Of a stretch of DNA of 64,000 nt, positions 35,966 through 44,475 are shown piece after piece (positions within the stretch are counted from its first letter, which is position 1; the number at the start of each line of letters is the position of its first letter). The DNA is from Aurantimonas sp965217685 (GTDB lineage Bacteria > Pseudomonadota > Alphaproteobacteria > Rhizobiales > Rhizobiaceae), in NCBI GenBank assembly GCA_965217685.1, contig CBDCIZ010000003.1, positions 4,588,001 to 4,652,000 of the forward strand. The letters are read 5' to 3'. A program made the position numbers and the translations under genes. The notes beneath the pieces were generated by a model that worked only from the letters and a program-made list of their open reading frames with translations, made no database searches and was not told the DNA's origin.

Positions 35966-36849
35966 TGCGCATCTTCATCACCGGCGCGACTGGCTTCGTC
36001 GGCTCGGCGATCGTCTCCGACCTGCTTGCCGCAGGGTATGCGGTGACGGGCCTTGCCCGTTCCGATGACGCCGCAGACTCCCTGATCGCCGCGGGTGCCA
36101 ACGTGCATCGCGGCGACCTGACGGATCTACCGGGCTTGCGTCGGGGCGCGGAGCAGGCCGATGCGGTAATCCATGCAGCGTTCGATCACGACTTCTCCCG
36201 ACTGGCCGAGAGCTGCGAGATGGATCGTCTGGCGATTGAGGCGCTCGGCAATGGGCTGGAAGGATCGGAAAGGCCGCTGATCGTTACGTCAGGCCTCCCG
36301 GTCATAGCCGGGCGCGTCGCCACCGAAGACGATGTGCCTCCCGCGGGTGCCCACGGCATGCCGAGGATATCGGAGCAGACGGCATTGGCACTGTCCGAAC
36401 GCGGGATACGTCCGATGGTTGTGCGGATGCCGCAGGTCCATGACCGGACCAGGCAGGGTTTTGCTAGCTACCTGCTCGACCACGCGCGCGAGAAGGGAAT
36501 ATCCGTCTATGTCGGCGAGGGCCTCAATCGCTGGCCGACGGTGCACCGGCTCGACGCCGCGGCGCTTTATCGGCATGTCCTCAAACGCGGAGTGGCAGGG
36601 CGTTGCTATCATGCCGTTGCCGAAGAAGCCGTGCCTGTCCGCGCGATCGCCGAGGCGATCGGTCAGCGGCTGGGCATCCCGACCGTCAGCTTGTCAGCGG
36701 AAGAAAGCCCCGTTCACTTCGGCTGGCTCGACCGGGTCGCAACCATGGATGTGCCCGCGTCAAGCGTTCTGACGCAGGAGCAGCTTGGATGGGTTCAGAA
36801 GGTGCGGGCCGGACTTGTCGCTGATCTGATTGGAGGGTCGAAAAACTGA
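35965..36849 (+). CDS. NAD-dependent epimerase/dehydratase-family protein
   Basis: 294 aa extended-SDR protein: TGATGFVG near the N-terminus, VIHAAFDHD, ITSG-type strand (LIVTSGLPV), and RWPTVHRLDAAALYRHVL, typical of the atypical extended SDR group. It lacks the YxxxK dyad in the usual place. ATG 35965 lies in the TGATG overlap with the SDR gene, so the two are co-translated under one TetR-controlled promoter. Confidence 0.88.
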   Translation: MRIFITGATGFVGSAIVSDLLAAGYAVTGLARSDDAADSLIAAGANVHRGDLTDLPGLRRGAEQADAVIHAAFDHDFSRLAESCEMDRLAIEALGNGLEGSERPLIVTSGLPVIAGRVATEDDVPPAGAHGMPRISEQTALALSERGIRPMVVRMPQVHDRTRQGFASYLLDHAREKGISVYVGEGLNRWPTVHRLDAAALYRHVLKRGVAGRCYHAVAEEAVPVRAIAEAIGQRLGIPTVSLSAEESPVHFGWLDRVATMDVPASSVLTQEQLGWVQKVRAGLVADLIGGSKN

Positions 36850-36928
36850 GCAGTAATCGGGCTGCGGCTAGGGCTCTCGCATTAGGCAGCCTAGACTTGT
36901 AACGGTTTCGTGCCGATCAGCTATTTCA

Positions 36929-37262
36929 CTATGTCACCTTGGTTTCGAACGTGGGCGGACTGATGTCGCTCAGATATGAATGACGGCGACGGGTGTTGTA
37001 GAACGCATTGATGTATTGAATGATGGCAGCTTCTGCTTGTCGCCTCGTTGGCCAGCTTTGCCGCCAGATGAGTTTGGCTTTCAGGGATTTGAAGAACGTC
37101 GCGACAGAGGCATCATCGTAGCAATTACCCTTCCGCTCATCAAAGGCCGCAGGCCATAGGTCTGCAACTTCTTCTGATAGTCATAGGAGCAATATTGGCT
37201 GCCGCGGTCTGAATGGAAAAGGCAGCCCGCAGTTGGCCGGCGTAACGCCGCGATGGAGAGCT
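36929..37262 (-). mobile_element. IS3-family transposase remnant (3' end)
   Basis: Minus-strand frame with the DDE-domain signature HSDRGSQYCSYDYQKKL and, after a one-base deletion at GGAAGGGT (expected GGAAAGGGT), the continuing YINAFYNTRRRHSYL region, ending with TAG at 36931-36929. Only the C-terminal third of the transposase is present and it is frameshifted, so it is inactive. Confidence 0.8.
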
Positions 37263-37315
37263 TCTTCTCGTCGCTCAAAACCGAGTGCATCGCACGCAAA
37301 ACATTCTGCACACGC

Positions 37316-37435
37316 AATCAGGCCAGGGCCAATGTGTTCGATTACATCTAACGCTTCTATAATCACATGCAACGCCACTCGATCTTGGACTAGCTCAGCC
37401 CCGTGGACTTCGAAAGGGAAGCTGGTGTAGCCTAA
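37316..37435 (+). mobile_element. Second IS3-family transposase remnant (3' end), opposite strand
   Basis: Plus-strand codons read NQARANVFDYI, a stop, RFYN..RHSILD, a stop, LSPVDFEREAGVA and TAA at 37433-37435. This is the typical C-terminus of an IS3-family (IS407-like) transposase with two in-frame stop codons. It faces the remnant at 36929-37262, so at least two IS elements once met here. Confidence 0.7.
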
Positions 37436-37530
37436 CTCGGTGTCCATGAAACCGGATGCAGCGCAGACATCCGCGCCTGCGATACCATGAGCACATGCCG
37501 TAAGTGATAACTGGAGTGAAAGGAGCGGAG

Positions 37531-38526
37531 ATGGATTCCAGGAAATTACCAATCGCGTATGCAGCTCACTTCTTTGGCAATCCAAAGCTTAAACGTCTGC
37601 TTCGGGAAGAGTGCCTGCTTAGTGACGACAAGCTGCCCGAATCTATCGGCAAAACCGATTTATGGCACATCTGCATCCGCAATATCACTCAGACCAATGA
37701 TGAGAGTCACGGGATCAGTCACCAGCCCGTCGGCACTTGGTCAACGATCTGCGGCGCCGTTAATCAAATGGAAACAGTCGGCGAAGGCATTGTTAAGTTT
37801 GCTGAGCTTAGCCGCATCGCACCTATCGGCATGGATGTACGAGTTGGGCGAAGCCGTCGTGGCCTACATTTAACGTTTTCATTCTCATCACACGGAAGAG
37901 CTTGCTTAAAGAGAGAGATTTACTGTGAATTTATAGCTCTCGTTTTTCACTGCTCACTGATCTGGATGAGCAATCGAACGTTTTCTCCATCCTATATCCG
38001 CCTTTCGGAACACTTAGCCGCAGCGGACGGCTGCTCTCTAAGTGATCTGCCTTGCCGATACGAACGACATGGTCTGGGAACGACGCTGACTTACGCCCAT
38101 GGCGACGTCGCTTCGCCATTGGGCCAGCGCCACTATCGGCACTGGAACGCGCACGAACCCTTCGCATTCGATGCGATGCTGGACAGCGCGTCAGTCGCGG
38201 TCCCGCTGCCGGACAGCCCGGAACTCGTCCAGCTTCGCTCAATGCTATGCAAGGGTGCCACATCTCAAGGGCATGCAGCGCACGTCCTTGGCGTTAGTCC
38301 AGCAACCCTGAGACGGCGTTTAAAAGAGACTGGCATGACCTTCCGCTCAATGTCGCGTACGGTAAGAAGCGCACAGCTCGAAGCCTTTTTGCAATCGAAC
38401 ATGAGCCTTGATGATATCGCGGCCGAGTTGGGTTTCTCAGACAGGCGAAGCCTGTGGCGAGCTTGTCAGCAGTGGTTTGCAATGTCTCCCAGCGCATATA
38501 GGCAAAGACTTCACCGCACGGGCTAG
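37531..38526 (+). CDS. AraC-family transcriptional regulator
   Basis: 331 aa. N-terminal ligand domain of the arabinose_bd/OruR-like type, and a C-terminal double HTH (about residues 240-331) with HVLGVSPATLRRRLKETGM and LDDIAAELGFSDRRSLWRACQQWFAMSPSAYR. ATG 37531 has AAAGGAG 8 bases upstream. It lies just before a TonB receptor gene on the same strand and likely activates it. It is immediately downstream of IS debris. Confidence 0.9.
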   Translation: MDSRKLPIAYAAHFFGNPKLKRLLREECLLSDDKLPESIGKTDLWHICIRNITQTNDESHGISHQPVGTWSTICGAVNQMETVGEGIVKFAELSRIAPIGMDVRVGRSRRGLHLTFSFSSHGRACLKREIYCEFIALVFHCSLIWMSNRTFSPSYIRLSEHLAAADGCSLSDLPCRYERHGLGTTLTYAHGDVASPLGQRHYRHWNAHEPFAFDAMLDSASVAVPLPDSPELVQLRSMLCKGATSQGHAAHVLGVSPATLRRRLKETGMTFRSMSRTVRSAQLEAFLQSNMSLDDIAAELGFSDRRSLWRACQQWFAMSPSAYRQRLHRTG

Positions 38527-38660
38527 TACATCGTAACGATTGTTGAGCGAATATGTTACCCTGTGATTGAGCAGCCTGGTCATTGCCACCTGGTCAGCAA
38601 CTGTCATTCTGCCGTTCTGCCACGAGCGAACAACGTTTGGGCGGTAGTGGGAGGATAACA

Positions 38661-40991
38661 GTGCGAAACACGTGGACTGCTGGCGCGTCGATCATGGCGC
38701 TTTGTATCAGCTCAAATGCAGTCGGCCAGACCGCGTCCTCGCCTACGGTTCAGGCCAGCGCCGATGCCGGGCAGACGAACACTACGACGATCCCGAACGC
38801 TACGCCGACCACGAACACCGCTACGCCCCAGCAAGGCGGGTTGGAGGACATTGTTGTAACCGCATCTCGTCGCTCGGAGTCGTTGCGCGAAGTGGCAACA
38901 GCGGTTTCGGCTTATTCCGGCGACCGCTTGCGAGAGCAGCAGATCGTCAACCTGACCGACGTTTCGTCGATCAGTCCAAATATTCAGATTTCGAGTTTCG
39001 CGACCAACGCTAACATTGCAATCCGCGGCATCGGCAACTCGCAGGTCGGCGCGGGCGCAGACGCCGGTGTCGCTGTACATGTGGACGGCGTCTACCTCGG
39101 TCAGGCAGGGCTAGCTGTGGCAACGTTCCTCGACATTGAGCGGGTGGAGATATTGCGCGGACCCCAAGGAACGCTGTTTGGACGTAACGCCACGGGAGGT
39201 GCGGTCAACCTGCTCCCCAATACACCGACCACCAGCTTTGACGCCGGACTCAACACCGCTTTCGGCGTCGATCCAGCAATGATACGCAGCTCGGCGTTCG
39301 TCAGCGGCCCGATCACGGGCGACGGCAAACTGCTAGGCCGCGTAGCGGTGATGCAGGACTGGAACAAAGGTTTTTCGCGGAACGGTAACCCAGCCCTCGG
39401 CGGAGTCGGCGGGACGAGTTCGCCAGCGCCGCGACGGCTTGATGATCTCGACACTTCCGCAATAAGAGCTCAGTTGGAATGGCGACCGAGCGAGATTTTT
39501 AAGGCACGTCTGTCCGCCGAGTATCAGCGTGAAAACGACAACGGGCCGGCCGCTTATGTCTTGGGCACCCCCGATCCCAATCAGCAGCTGCCTATTTTCA
39601 TCCAGGGGTTGCCGACCGGCGACCCTGAGCGTCGCATCGCGTATGCCAATGTCGGCCGCAAGAACCTTAGCGCGACCATGGTGAACCTGATTACCGATAC
39701 GTCGATTGGCGGTGGTAATCTGAAGACGACGCTTTCATATGGCCATAGTAACAATGAGACGCTTCAGGACGGTGATGGCACGTCTTTCGAGTTCACCCGC
39801 ACCGGCTATCGGGATGTTGCAACACAATATTATGGTGAAGTACTATACGCATCCGATGGTGCCATGCCGTTCAGTTACGTAGTAGGTGCAAACTATTTTG
39901 ATGCGAAGCAGACGCAAAATGTTTCGGTTCCTGTCGCTGGGCTTGCTACTGGGCAGGATTTGAACGGAGACGGTAAGGTCGACACCTTGGCAAACGGGAG
40001 CGTCCTTCCCACAGGCGACTTGGTACCGGTGACTGTAAATCTTGGGGGTACGGTCAAAACTCAGGCCTATGCGGCCTTCGCACATGCGCAATACGTATTT
40101 GGAAATGGGGTCAAGCTCTTTGCCGGAGGTCGCTATTCTCACGACCGAAAGCAAGTTGACGAGTACAACAACTTCATTGGCAATCGCACACAGCGCAGGG
40201 CGTGGAGCAAGTTCACCTACGAGGTTGGTCTGTCCTATGAAATTAGCAGCCGGATCACTGGTTACGCGAAATATGCCACTGGCTTCAAAAGCGGTGGCTT
40301 TGGCGTTGGCTCCCTTGGCCCTTCCGTCGATCCCGAAACAAACGCCGCATACGAGATCGGTCTGAAAGGTTCATACCTCGACGGACGGCTGCAAGCAAAC
40401 ATCGCCGCCTTCCACATGAAATACGACAATCTCCAGGTGAGCCAGGTTCTCGGGGTTGCATCAACCTTGGCCAACGCAGCTAAGGCGACGATCGACGGAG
40501 CCGAGGCGGAACTCGCTCTTCGACCCGTCGAGCATCTCCGCATCGACCTTGCCGGTGCCTATACCAATGCTCGGTTCGACAGCTTCCTAACTCAGGACTC
40601 CGCGCGGCCATCCCTTGGCGTACTCAGCCTTGCCGGCAACCGATTGCCTCAAGCTCCAAAGTGGAGTGGAAGTGCCGGAATCTACTACGATCTGCCTATC
40701 GCAACTGGCACGATCACGCCGGGCGCTCGCTTTGATTGGAAGTCCAGAATGTATTTCAGCGAGTTCAACACGTCCATCTCTTCACAGAAAGCAGTGGGCC
40801 AGCTGGACCTCTCGCTTAATTACCTGTCGAGTGACAAGCGTTGGACAGGGTCAGTCTTCGCCAGAAACGTAACAAACGAGCAAATCATCAATAACGTGCT
40901 CATCGTGTCCGCTGGATTGGGATCGCTCGCCGACGCCAACTATCGCCCGGCCCGTCAGCTCGGGGTCTCCGTCGGCTACCGCTTCAAATAG
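38661..40991 (+). CDS. TonB-dependent outer-membrane receptor
   Basis: 776 aa. GTG 38661 follows GGGAGGA and opens directly into a signal peptide (RNTWTAGASIMALCISSNAVGQ), better than the ATG at 38583, which has none. The plug domain shows DIVVTASRRSESLREV, VDGVYLGQAG and GPQGTLFGRNATGGAVNLL; the barrel ends in VGYRFK. It differs clearly from the receptor at 11930. It forms an AraC-receptor-hydrolase module with its neighbours. Confidence 0.95.
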   Translation: MRNTWTAGASIMALCISSNAVGQTASSPTVQASADAGQTNTTTIPNATPTTNTATPQQGGLEDIVVTASRRSESLREVATAVSAYSGDRLREQQIVNLTDVSSISPNIQISSFATNANIAIRGIGNSQVGAGADAGVAVHVDGVYLGQAGLAVATFLDIERVEILRGPQGTLFGRNATGGAVNLLPNTPTTSFDAGLNTAFGVDPAMIRSSAFVSGPITGDGKLLGRVAVMQDWNKGFSRNGNPALGGVGGTSSPAPRRLDDLDTSAIRAQLEWRPSEIFKARLSAEYQRENDNGPAAYVLGTPDPNQQLPIFIQGLPTGDPERRIAYANVGRKNLSATMVNLITDTSIGGGNLKTTLSYGHSNNETLQDGDGTSFEFTRTGYRDVATQYYGEVLYASDGAMPFSYVVGANYFDAKQTQNVSVPVAGLATGQDLNGDGKVDTLANGSVLPTGDLVPVTVNLGGTVKTQAYAAFAHAQYVFGNGVKLFAGGRYSHDRKQVDEYNNFIGNRTQRRAWSKFTYEVGLSYEISSRITGYAKYATGFKSGGFGVGSLGPSVDPETNAAYEIGLKGSYLDGRLQANIAAFHMKYDNLQVSQVLGVASTLANAAKATIDGAEAELALRPVEHLRIDLAGAYTNARFDSFLTQDSARPSLGVLSLAGNRLPQAPKWSGSAGIYYDLPIATGTITPGARFDWKSRMYFSEFNTSISSQKAVGQLDLSLNYLSSDKRWTGSVFARNVTNEQIINNVLIVSAGLGSLADANYRPARQLGVSVGYRFK

Positions 40992-41080
40992 AAGAGCTTG
41001 CCGATCACTTGTTTTATACGTGCGGTCGGCCGTTCCGGCCCGGCAATGTAGCACTCCAACGACCAATAGAAGGACAGCTT

Positions 41081-41926
41081 ATGATCGCCGACCTCCGTCA
41101 CATTACCGTCAATGGCGTCAGTCTAGGGTATGATGTTCGCGGCGAGGCGTCAGGCGGTCCGCCGGCGGTGTTTGTCCATGGATATGGCGGCCGCAGCACG
41201 GGTCAGGAAACCTATGGCGAGCTACTTGACGCTTTAGCGAAGGACTTCACGGTCTATGCACTCGACCTGCGCGGGCACGGTGGCTCCGCTAAGGCTACCG
41301 GCTGGTCGCTGCCTCAGGTCGCTGATGATGTCGCCGCATTCGTGCGAACACTCGAGCTGCGTCACGCGCTTTACGTAGGTCACTCGATCGGCGGTTTTAC
41401 AGGCATGTTCTGTGCCGTCCGTCATCCAGGAATCTTCGCTGCCATGGCGCTGATTGCAACCGCATCGGCTGAAGGCGGCAAGCATACTCCGCCTGAGGTC
41501 GGCCAGATGTATACCGAGCACGAGGCCAATGCTGACTTTCTTAAAGGCGCATTAACCAGCATGTATGTGCGTGATGCAGATCCCAGCGGTCATGTCGCAG
41601 CTGCTATGCTAGTCGATCGAGAGGTGCATAGAACGTTCTTCGCCGAATACCCGGATCGGGTAATCATCGATCAGGTCGGCACCATCGATGTTCCAGTCTT
41701 GGCGCTGAACGGCGCGCTGGACAACGTGGTCCCGCTGGTAACCCAACACGTCACCGCGATGTCGATCCCAAACTGCAAGGAAATTGTGTTTACGACTGAA
41801 GGTCACATGCTGCCGCTCGAAGCGCCTCTTATTGTCGCGCGTGAGATAGTCTCGTTCTGGCGGTATGATCGTGACGAAACCTTTTCCGCTGCTCGACGCC
41901 AGTCAGAGAAGCGCAACTTGGAGTGA
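41081..41926 (+). CDS. Alpha/beta hydrolase
   Basis: 281 aa. FVHGYGG oxyanion region, the nucleophile elbow VGHSIGGF (GxSxG), an acid in NGALDNVVP, and the catalytic His in TEGHMLPLEAP. No signal peptide. ATG 41081 is chosen for AGAAGGA upstream. It lies 89 bases after the receptor and probably hydrolyses what that receptor brings in (ester or lactone, inference). Confidence 0.9.
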   Translation: MIADLRHITVNGVSLGYDVRGEASGGPPAVFVHGYGGRSTGQETYGELLDALAKDFTVYALDLRGHGGSAKATGWSLPQVADDVAAFVRTLELRHALYVGHSIGGFTGMFCAVRHPGIFAAMALIATASAEGGKHTPPEVGQMYTEHEANADFLKGALTSMYVRDADPSGHVAAAMLVDREVHRTFFAEYPDRVIIDQVGTIDVPVLALNGALDNVVPLVTQHVTAMSIPNCKEIVFTTEGHMLPLEAPLIVAREIVSFWRYDRDETFSAARRQSEKRNLE

Positions 41927-42059
41927 AGACGATCATTGATGGCGTCGCGAGAGGCGGAGGCCGACAAAGCTACTTGAACAACCAGTGTATTGTACCGCGA
42001 TGACAGTCTGGCACTCAAGTTGAACCGCGCCGGGTCTGCCGGAGGCGTTGGGTTGTGAG
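41927..42059. other. Gap before IS remnant
   Basis: 133 bases between the hydrolase stop and the transposase remnant; nothing supported. Confidence 0.3.
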
Positions 42060-42294
42060 TCACGCTGCCATATCGATGTTGTTCGCGGCAGCATAATATT
42101 GATCTTCGGCTTCGGCAGGCGGGATGTTGCCGATGGGTTCGAGCAGCCGCCGATGGTTGAACCATTCGACCCACTCCAGCGTGGCGTACTCGACGGCTTC
42201 GAAGTTGCGCCATGGTCCGCGCCTGTGGATCACCTCGGCCTTATAGAGACCGTTGATCGTCTCGGCCAAAGCGTTGTCGCTTCGGCTTATCGCC
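42060..42294 (-). mobile_element. IS3-family transposase 3' fragment
   Basis: Minus-strand frame with SDNALAETINGLYKAEVIHRRGPW and WVEWFNHRRLLEPIGNIPPAEAE, the conserved C-terminal end of IS3-family OrfB transposases, ending at 42060. It is truncated and fused to the IS481-type fragment on its 5' side. Confidence 0.85.
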
Positions 42295-42648
42295 CTCAAT
42301 GTCCGGCAGACGGGAGATGCCGTGGCGCTGCAAACAGCGGTGCAACGCTGAGCGCGTCAGACGAGGGATCGAGGGCTGTAGCGCATAGAGGCAGTCGTCC
42401 AGCGGTAGCAACGTATGACGCCGGAACGCCACGACCGCCGCCTCCTCGGCTTCGGTGAGCGTCGTGGAATGAGGGGCCTTCGGCCCGGTCTTCAGATCCT
42501 CGACCGTCGCCCGCTTACGCCACTTCGCTACCGTCTTGGGGTTGATCCCAAGCTCTCGGCTCAGCGCCGAGAGCGAAGCTTGCGATCGCTGTATTGCTGC
42601 TCTGACGACGTGCGTGGTCGTGGCGCTCCCGTGACGTACCTGTCCCAT
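42272..42648 (-). mobile_element. IS481-family transposase 5' fragment fused to IS3 remnant
   Basis: From ATG 42648 the frame matches the N-terminus of IS481-type transposases (HTH with LSALSRELGINPKTVAKWRKR, LLPLDDCLYALQPSIPRLTRS, GDKPKRQRF). Homology ends near 42280, and the IS3 fragment begins there in another frame. The bases CGACAACGCTT at the joint fit both parents, so the fusion probably arose by recombination at a short shared sequence. Only about a third of the transposase is left. Confidence 0.8.
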
Positions 42649-42895
42649 ATGGCTTCCTTCCCTTCTAACGAAAGGATCGCACCATCAAACCGTGGGATCA
42701 AACACCTAGTCATGAAATGCGGCTCAAAATTCGATACCTTATGGTTGGTTGCCAATTCTATCCCGCCGTTCGCCTGTCATCGCACGCCAGGCCACTACGA
42801 CACCCCAAATCTTGTTGAACCACCCGGTTTTCTGCCTTTTCTACTGGTCTCCGATCCAGGGCCGACCGAACGGTCCCTGACTGCAAGGGGACGAC
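42649..42895. other. Gap between IS remnant and trbB
   Basis: About 250 bases with no ORF of note. It contains the right junction of the cargo and the upstream region of trbB, with AAGGGG about 8 bases before the trbB start. Confidence 0.4.
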
Positions 42896-43879
42896 ATGGC
42901 GGCTTCTCACCAGCAATCCGAGGCGACGATCCGGGGTGCGCGCATGCTGCGCACCGCGCTAGGGCCCGCCATTGCCGGATTCCTCGAGGACCCCGGCGTC
43001 GTCGAAGTGATGCTCAATCCCGATGGCCGGCTCTGGATCGACCGCCTCTTCGAAGGTCTTTCCGATACAGGTGAGCGTCTGTCGCCGGCCGATGGCGAGC
43101 GCATCGTGCGCCTCGTCGCCCACCATGTCGGCGCCGAGGTCCATGCCGGTAACCCCCGCGTCTCCGCCGAGCTGCCCGAGACGGGGGAGCGGTTCGAAGG
43201 GCTTTTGCCGCCGGTCGTGACGGCCCCGACCTTCGCCGTCCGCAAGCCCGCGGTCGCGGTGTTTACACTCGGCGACTATGTCGCCGCCGGCATCATGACC
43301 GCCGAGCAGGCCGAGACGCTGCGCCTGGCGGTCGCCGAGCGGCGCAACATCCTCGTCGCCGGCGGCACCTCGACCGGCAAGACCACGCTGACCAACGCGC
43401 TGCTGGCCGAGGTCGCCAAGACCGACGACCGCGTCGTGCTGATCGAGGACACGCGCGAGCTGCAATGCGCCGCGCAAAACCTGGTCGCGATGCGCACCAA
43501 GGACGGCGTCGCCTCGCTATCGGATCTGGTGCGCTCCTCGCTGCGGCTGCGGCCCGATCGGATTCCGATCGGCGAGGTTCGCGGCGCCGAGGCGCTCGAT
43601 CTGTTAAAAGCCTGGGGCACCGGCCACCCCGGCGGCGTCGGCACGATCCATTCCGGGTCGGCGATCGGCGCGCTGCGCCGGATGGAACAGCTGATCCAGG
43701 AAGCCGTCGTCACCGTCCCGCGCGCGCTGATCGCCGAGACCATCGATCTGGTCGCGGTGCTGTCCGGTCGCGGCGCACAGCGCCGCCTCGCCGAGCTCGC
43801 CCGCATCGAGGGCCTCGGTCCCGACGGCGACTACCGCGTCACCCCCGCAACGCTCGTTCCCTCAGGAGACCCTTCATGA
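42896..43879 (+). CDS. trbB: Conjugal transfer ATPase TrbB (VirB11 family)
   Basis: 327 aa secretion ATPase powering pilus assembly and DNA transfer at the inner membrane. Walker A GGTSTGKT at residues 156-163, Walker B/Asp box VVLIEDTRELQ, and the His box GHPGGVGTIHS are intact. It starts the plus-strand trb operon. Its stop overlaps trbC by 4 bases (ATGA). It would normally follow the ribbon-helix-helix gene now at 6886. Confidence 0.96.
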   Translation: MAASHQQSEATIRGARMLRTALGPAIAGFLEDPGVVEVMLNPDGRLWIDRLFEGLSDTGERLSPADGERIVRLVAHHVGAEVHAGNPRVSAELPETGERFEGLLPPVVTAPTFAVRKPAVAVFTLGDYVAAGIMTAEQAETLRLAVAERRNILVAGGTSTGKTTLTNALLAEVAKTDDRVVLIEDTRELQCAAQNLVAMRTKDGVASLSDLVRSSLRLRPDRIPIGEVRGAEALDLLKAWGTGHPGGVGTIHSGSAIGALRRMEQLIQEAVVTVPRALIAETIDLVAVLSGRGAQRRLAELARIEGLGPDGDYRVTPATLVPSGDPS

Positions 43880-44208
43880 TCAGTCATCTCCAATACGTCC
43901 GTCGTCGTCTCGCGACGGCCGCATCCGTCACCGTCATCAGCATGGTCCTGGCGCCCGCCGCCCATGCCTCGGGATCATCAATGCCGTGGGAAGCCCCGCT
44001 GCAGTCGATCCTGCAGTCGATCGAAGGCCCGGTCGCCAAGATCATCGCGGTGATGATCATCATCATCACCGGCCTGACGCTGGCGTTCGGCGACACGTCG
44101 GGCGGCGCGCGCAAGCTGATCCAGATCGTGTTCGGCCTGTCGATCGCGTTCGCAGCCAGCTCGTTCTTCCTGAGCTTCTTCTCGTTCGGCGGCGGGGCGC
44201 TCGTCTGA
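43876..44208 (+). CDS. trbC: Conjugal transfer prepilin TrbC (VirB2 family)
   Basis: 110 aa. Signal peptide ending in APAAHASG, then two hydrophobic segments (KIIAVMIIIITGLTLAFG and IQIVFGLSIAFAASSFFLSFF), as expected for a VirB2-type pilin. CAGGAGA precedes ATG 43876. It overlaps trbB and trbD. Confidence 0.92.
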   Translation: MISHLQYVRRRLATAASVTVISMVLAPAAHASGSSMPWEAPLQSILQSIEGPVAKIIAVMIIIITGLTLAFGDTSGGARKLIQIVFGLSIAFAASSFFLSFFSFGGGALV

Positions 44209-44468
44209 TGGACAGCGTTCCGGGATTCACCGTTCCGGTCCACCGTGCGCTGACCGAGCATATCCTGCTCGGCGGCGCGCCGCGCTCGATCGCCATCCTC
44301 AACGGTACGCTCGCCGCCGCGCTCGGCCTCGGACTGCGCCTCTGGCTGGTCGGGCTGGGGCTGTGGGCGGTCGGCCATGTCGCGGCGGTCTGGGCGGCCA
44401 AGCGCGACCCGATGTTCGTCGAGGTCGTACGCCGCCACCTGCGCATCCCCAGTCATCTGGGCGTCTGA
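44208..44468 (+). CDS. trbD: Conjugal transfer protein TrbD (VirB3 family)
   Basis: 86 aa inner-membrane protein with one or two hydrophobic stretches, the common VirB3 opening GFTVPVHRALTEHILLGGAPR and the ending MFVEVVRRHLR. ATG is in a TGATG overlap with trbC. Works next to the TrbE ATPase. Confidence 0.92.
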   Translation: MDSVPGFTVPVHRALTEHILLGGAPRSIAILNGTLAAALGLGLRLWLVGLGLWAVGHVAAVWAAKRDPMFVEVVRRHLRIPSHLGV

Positions 44469-44475
44469 GGCGGCC

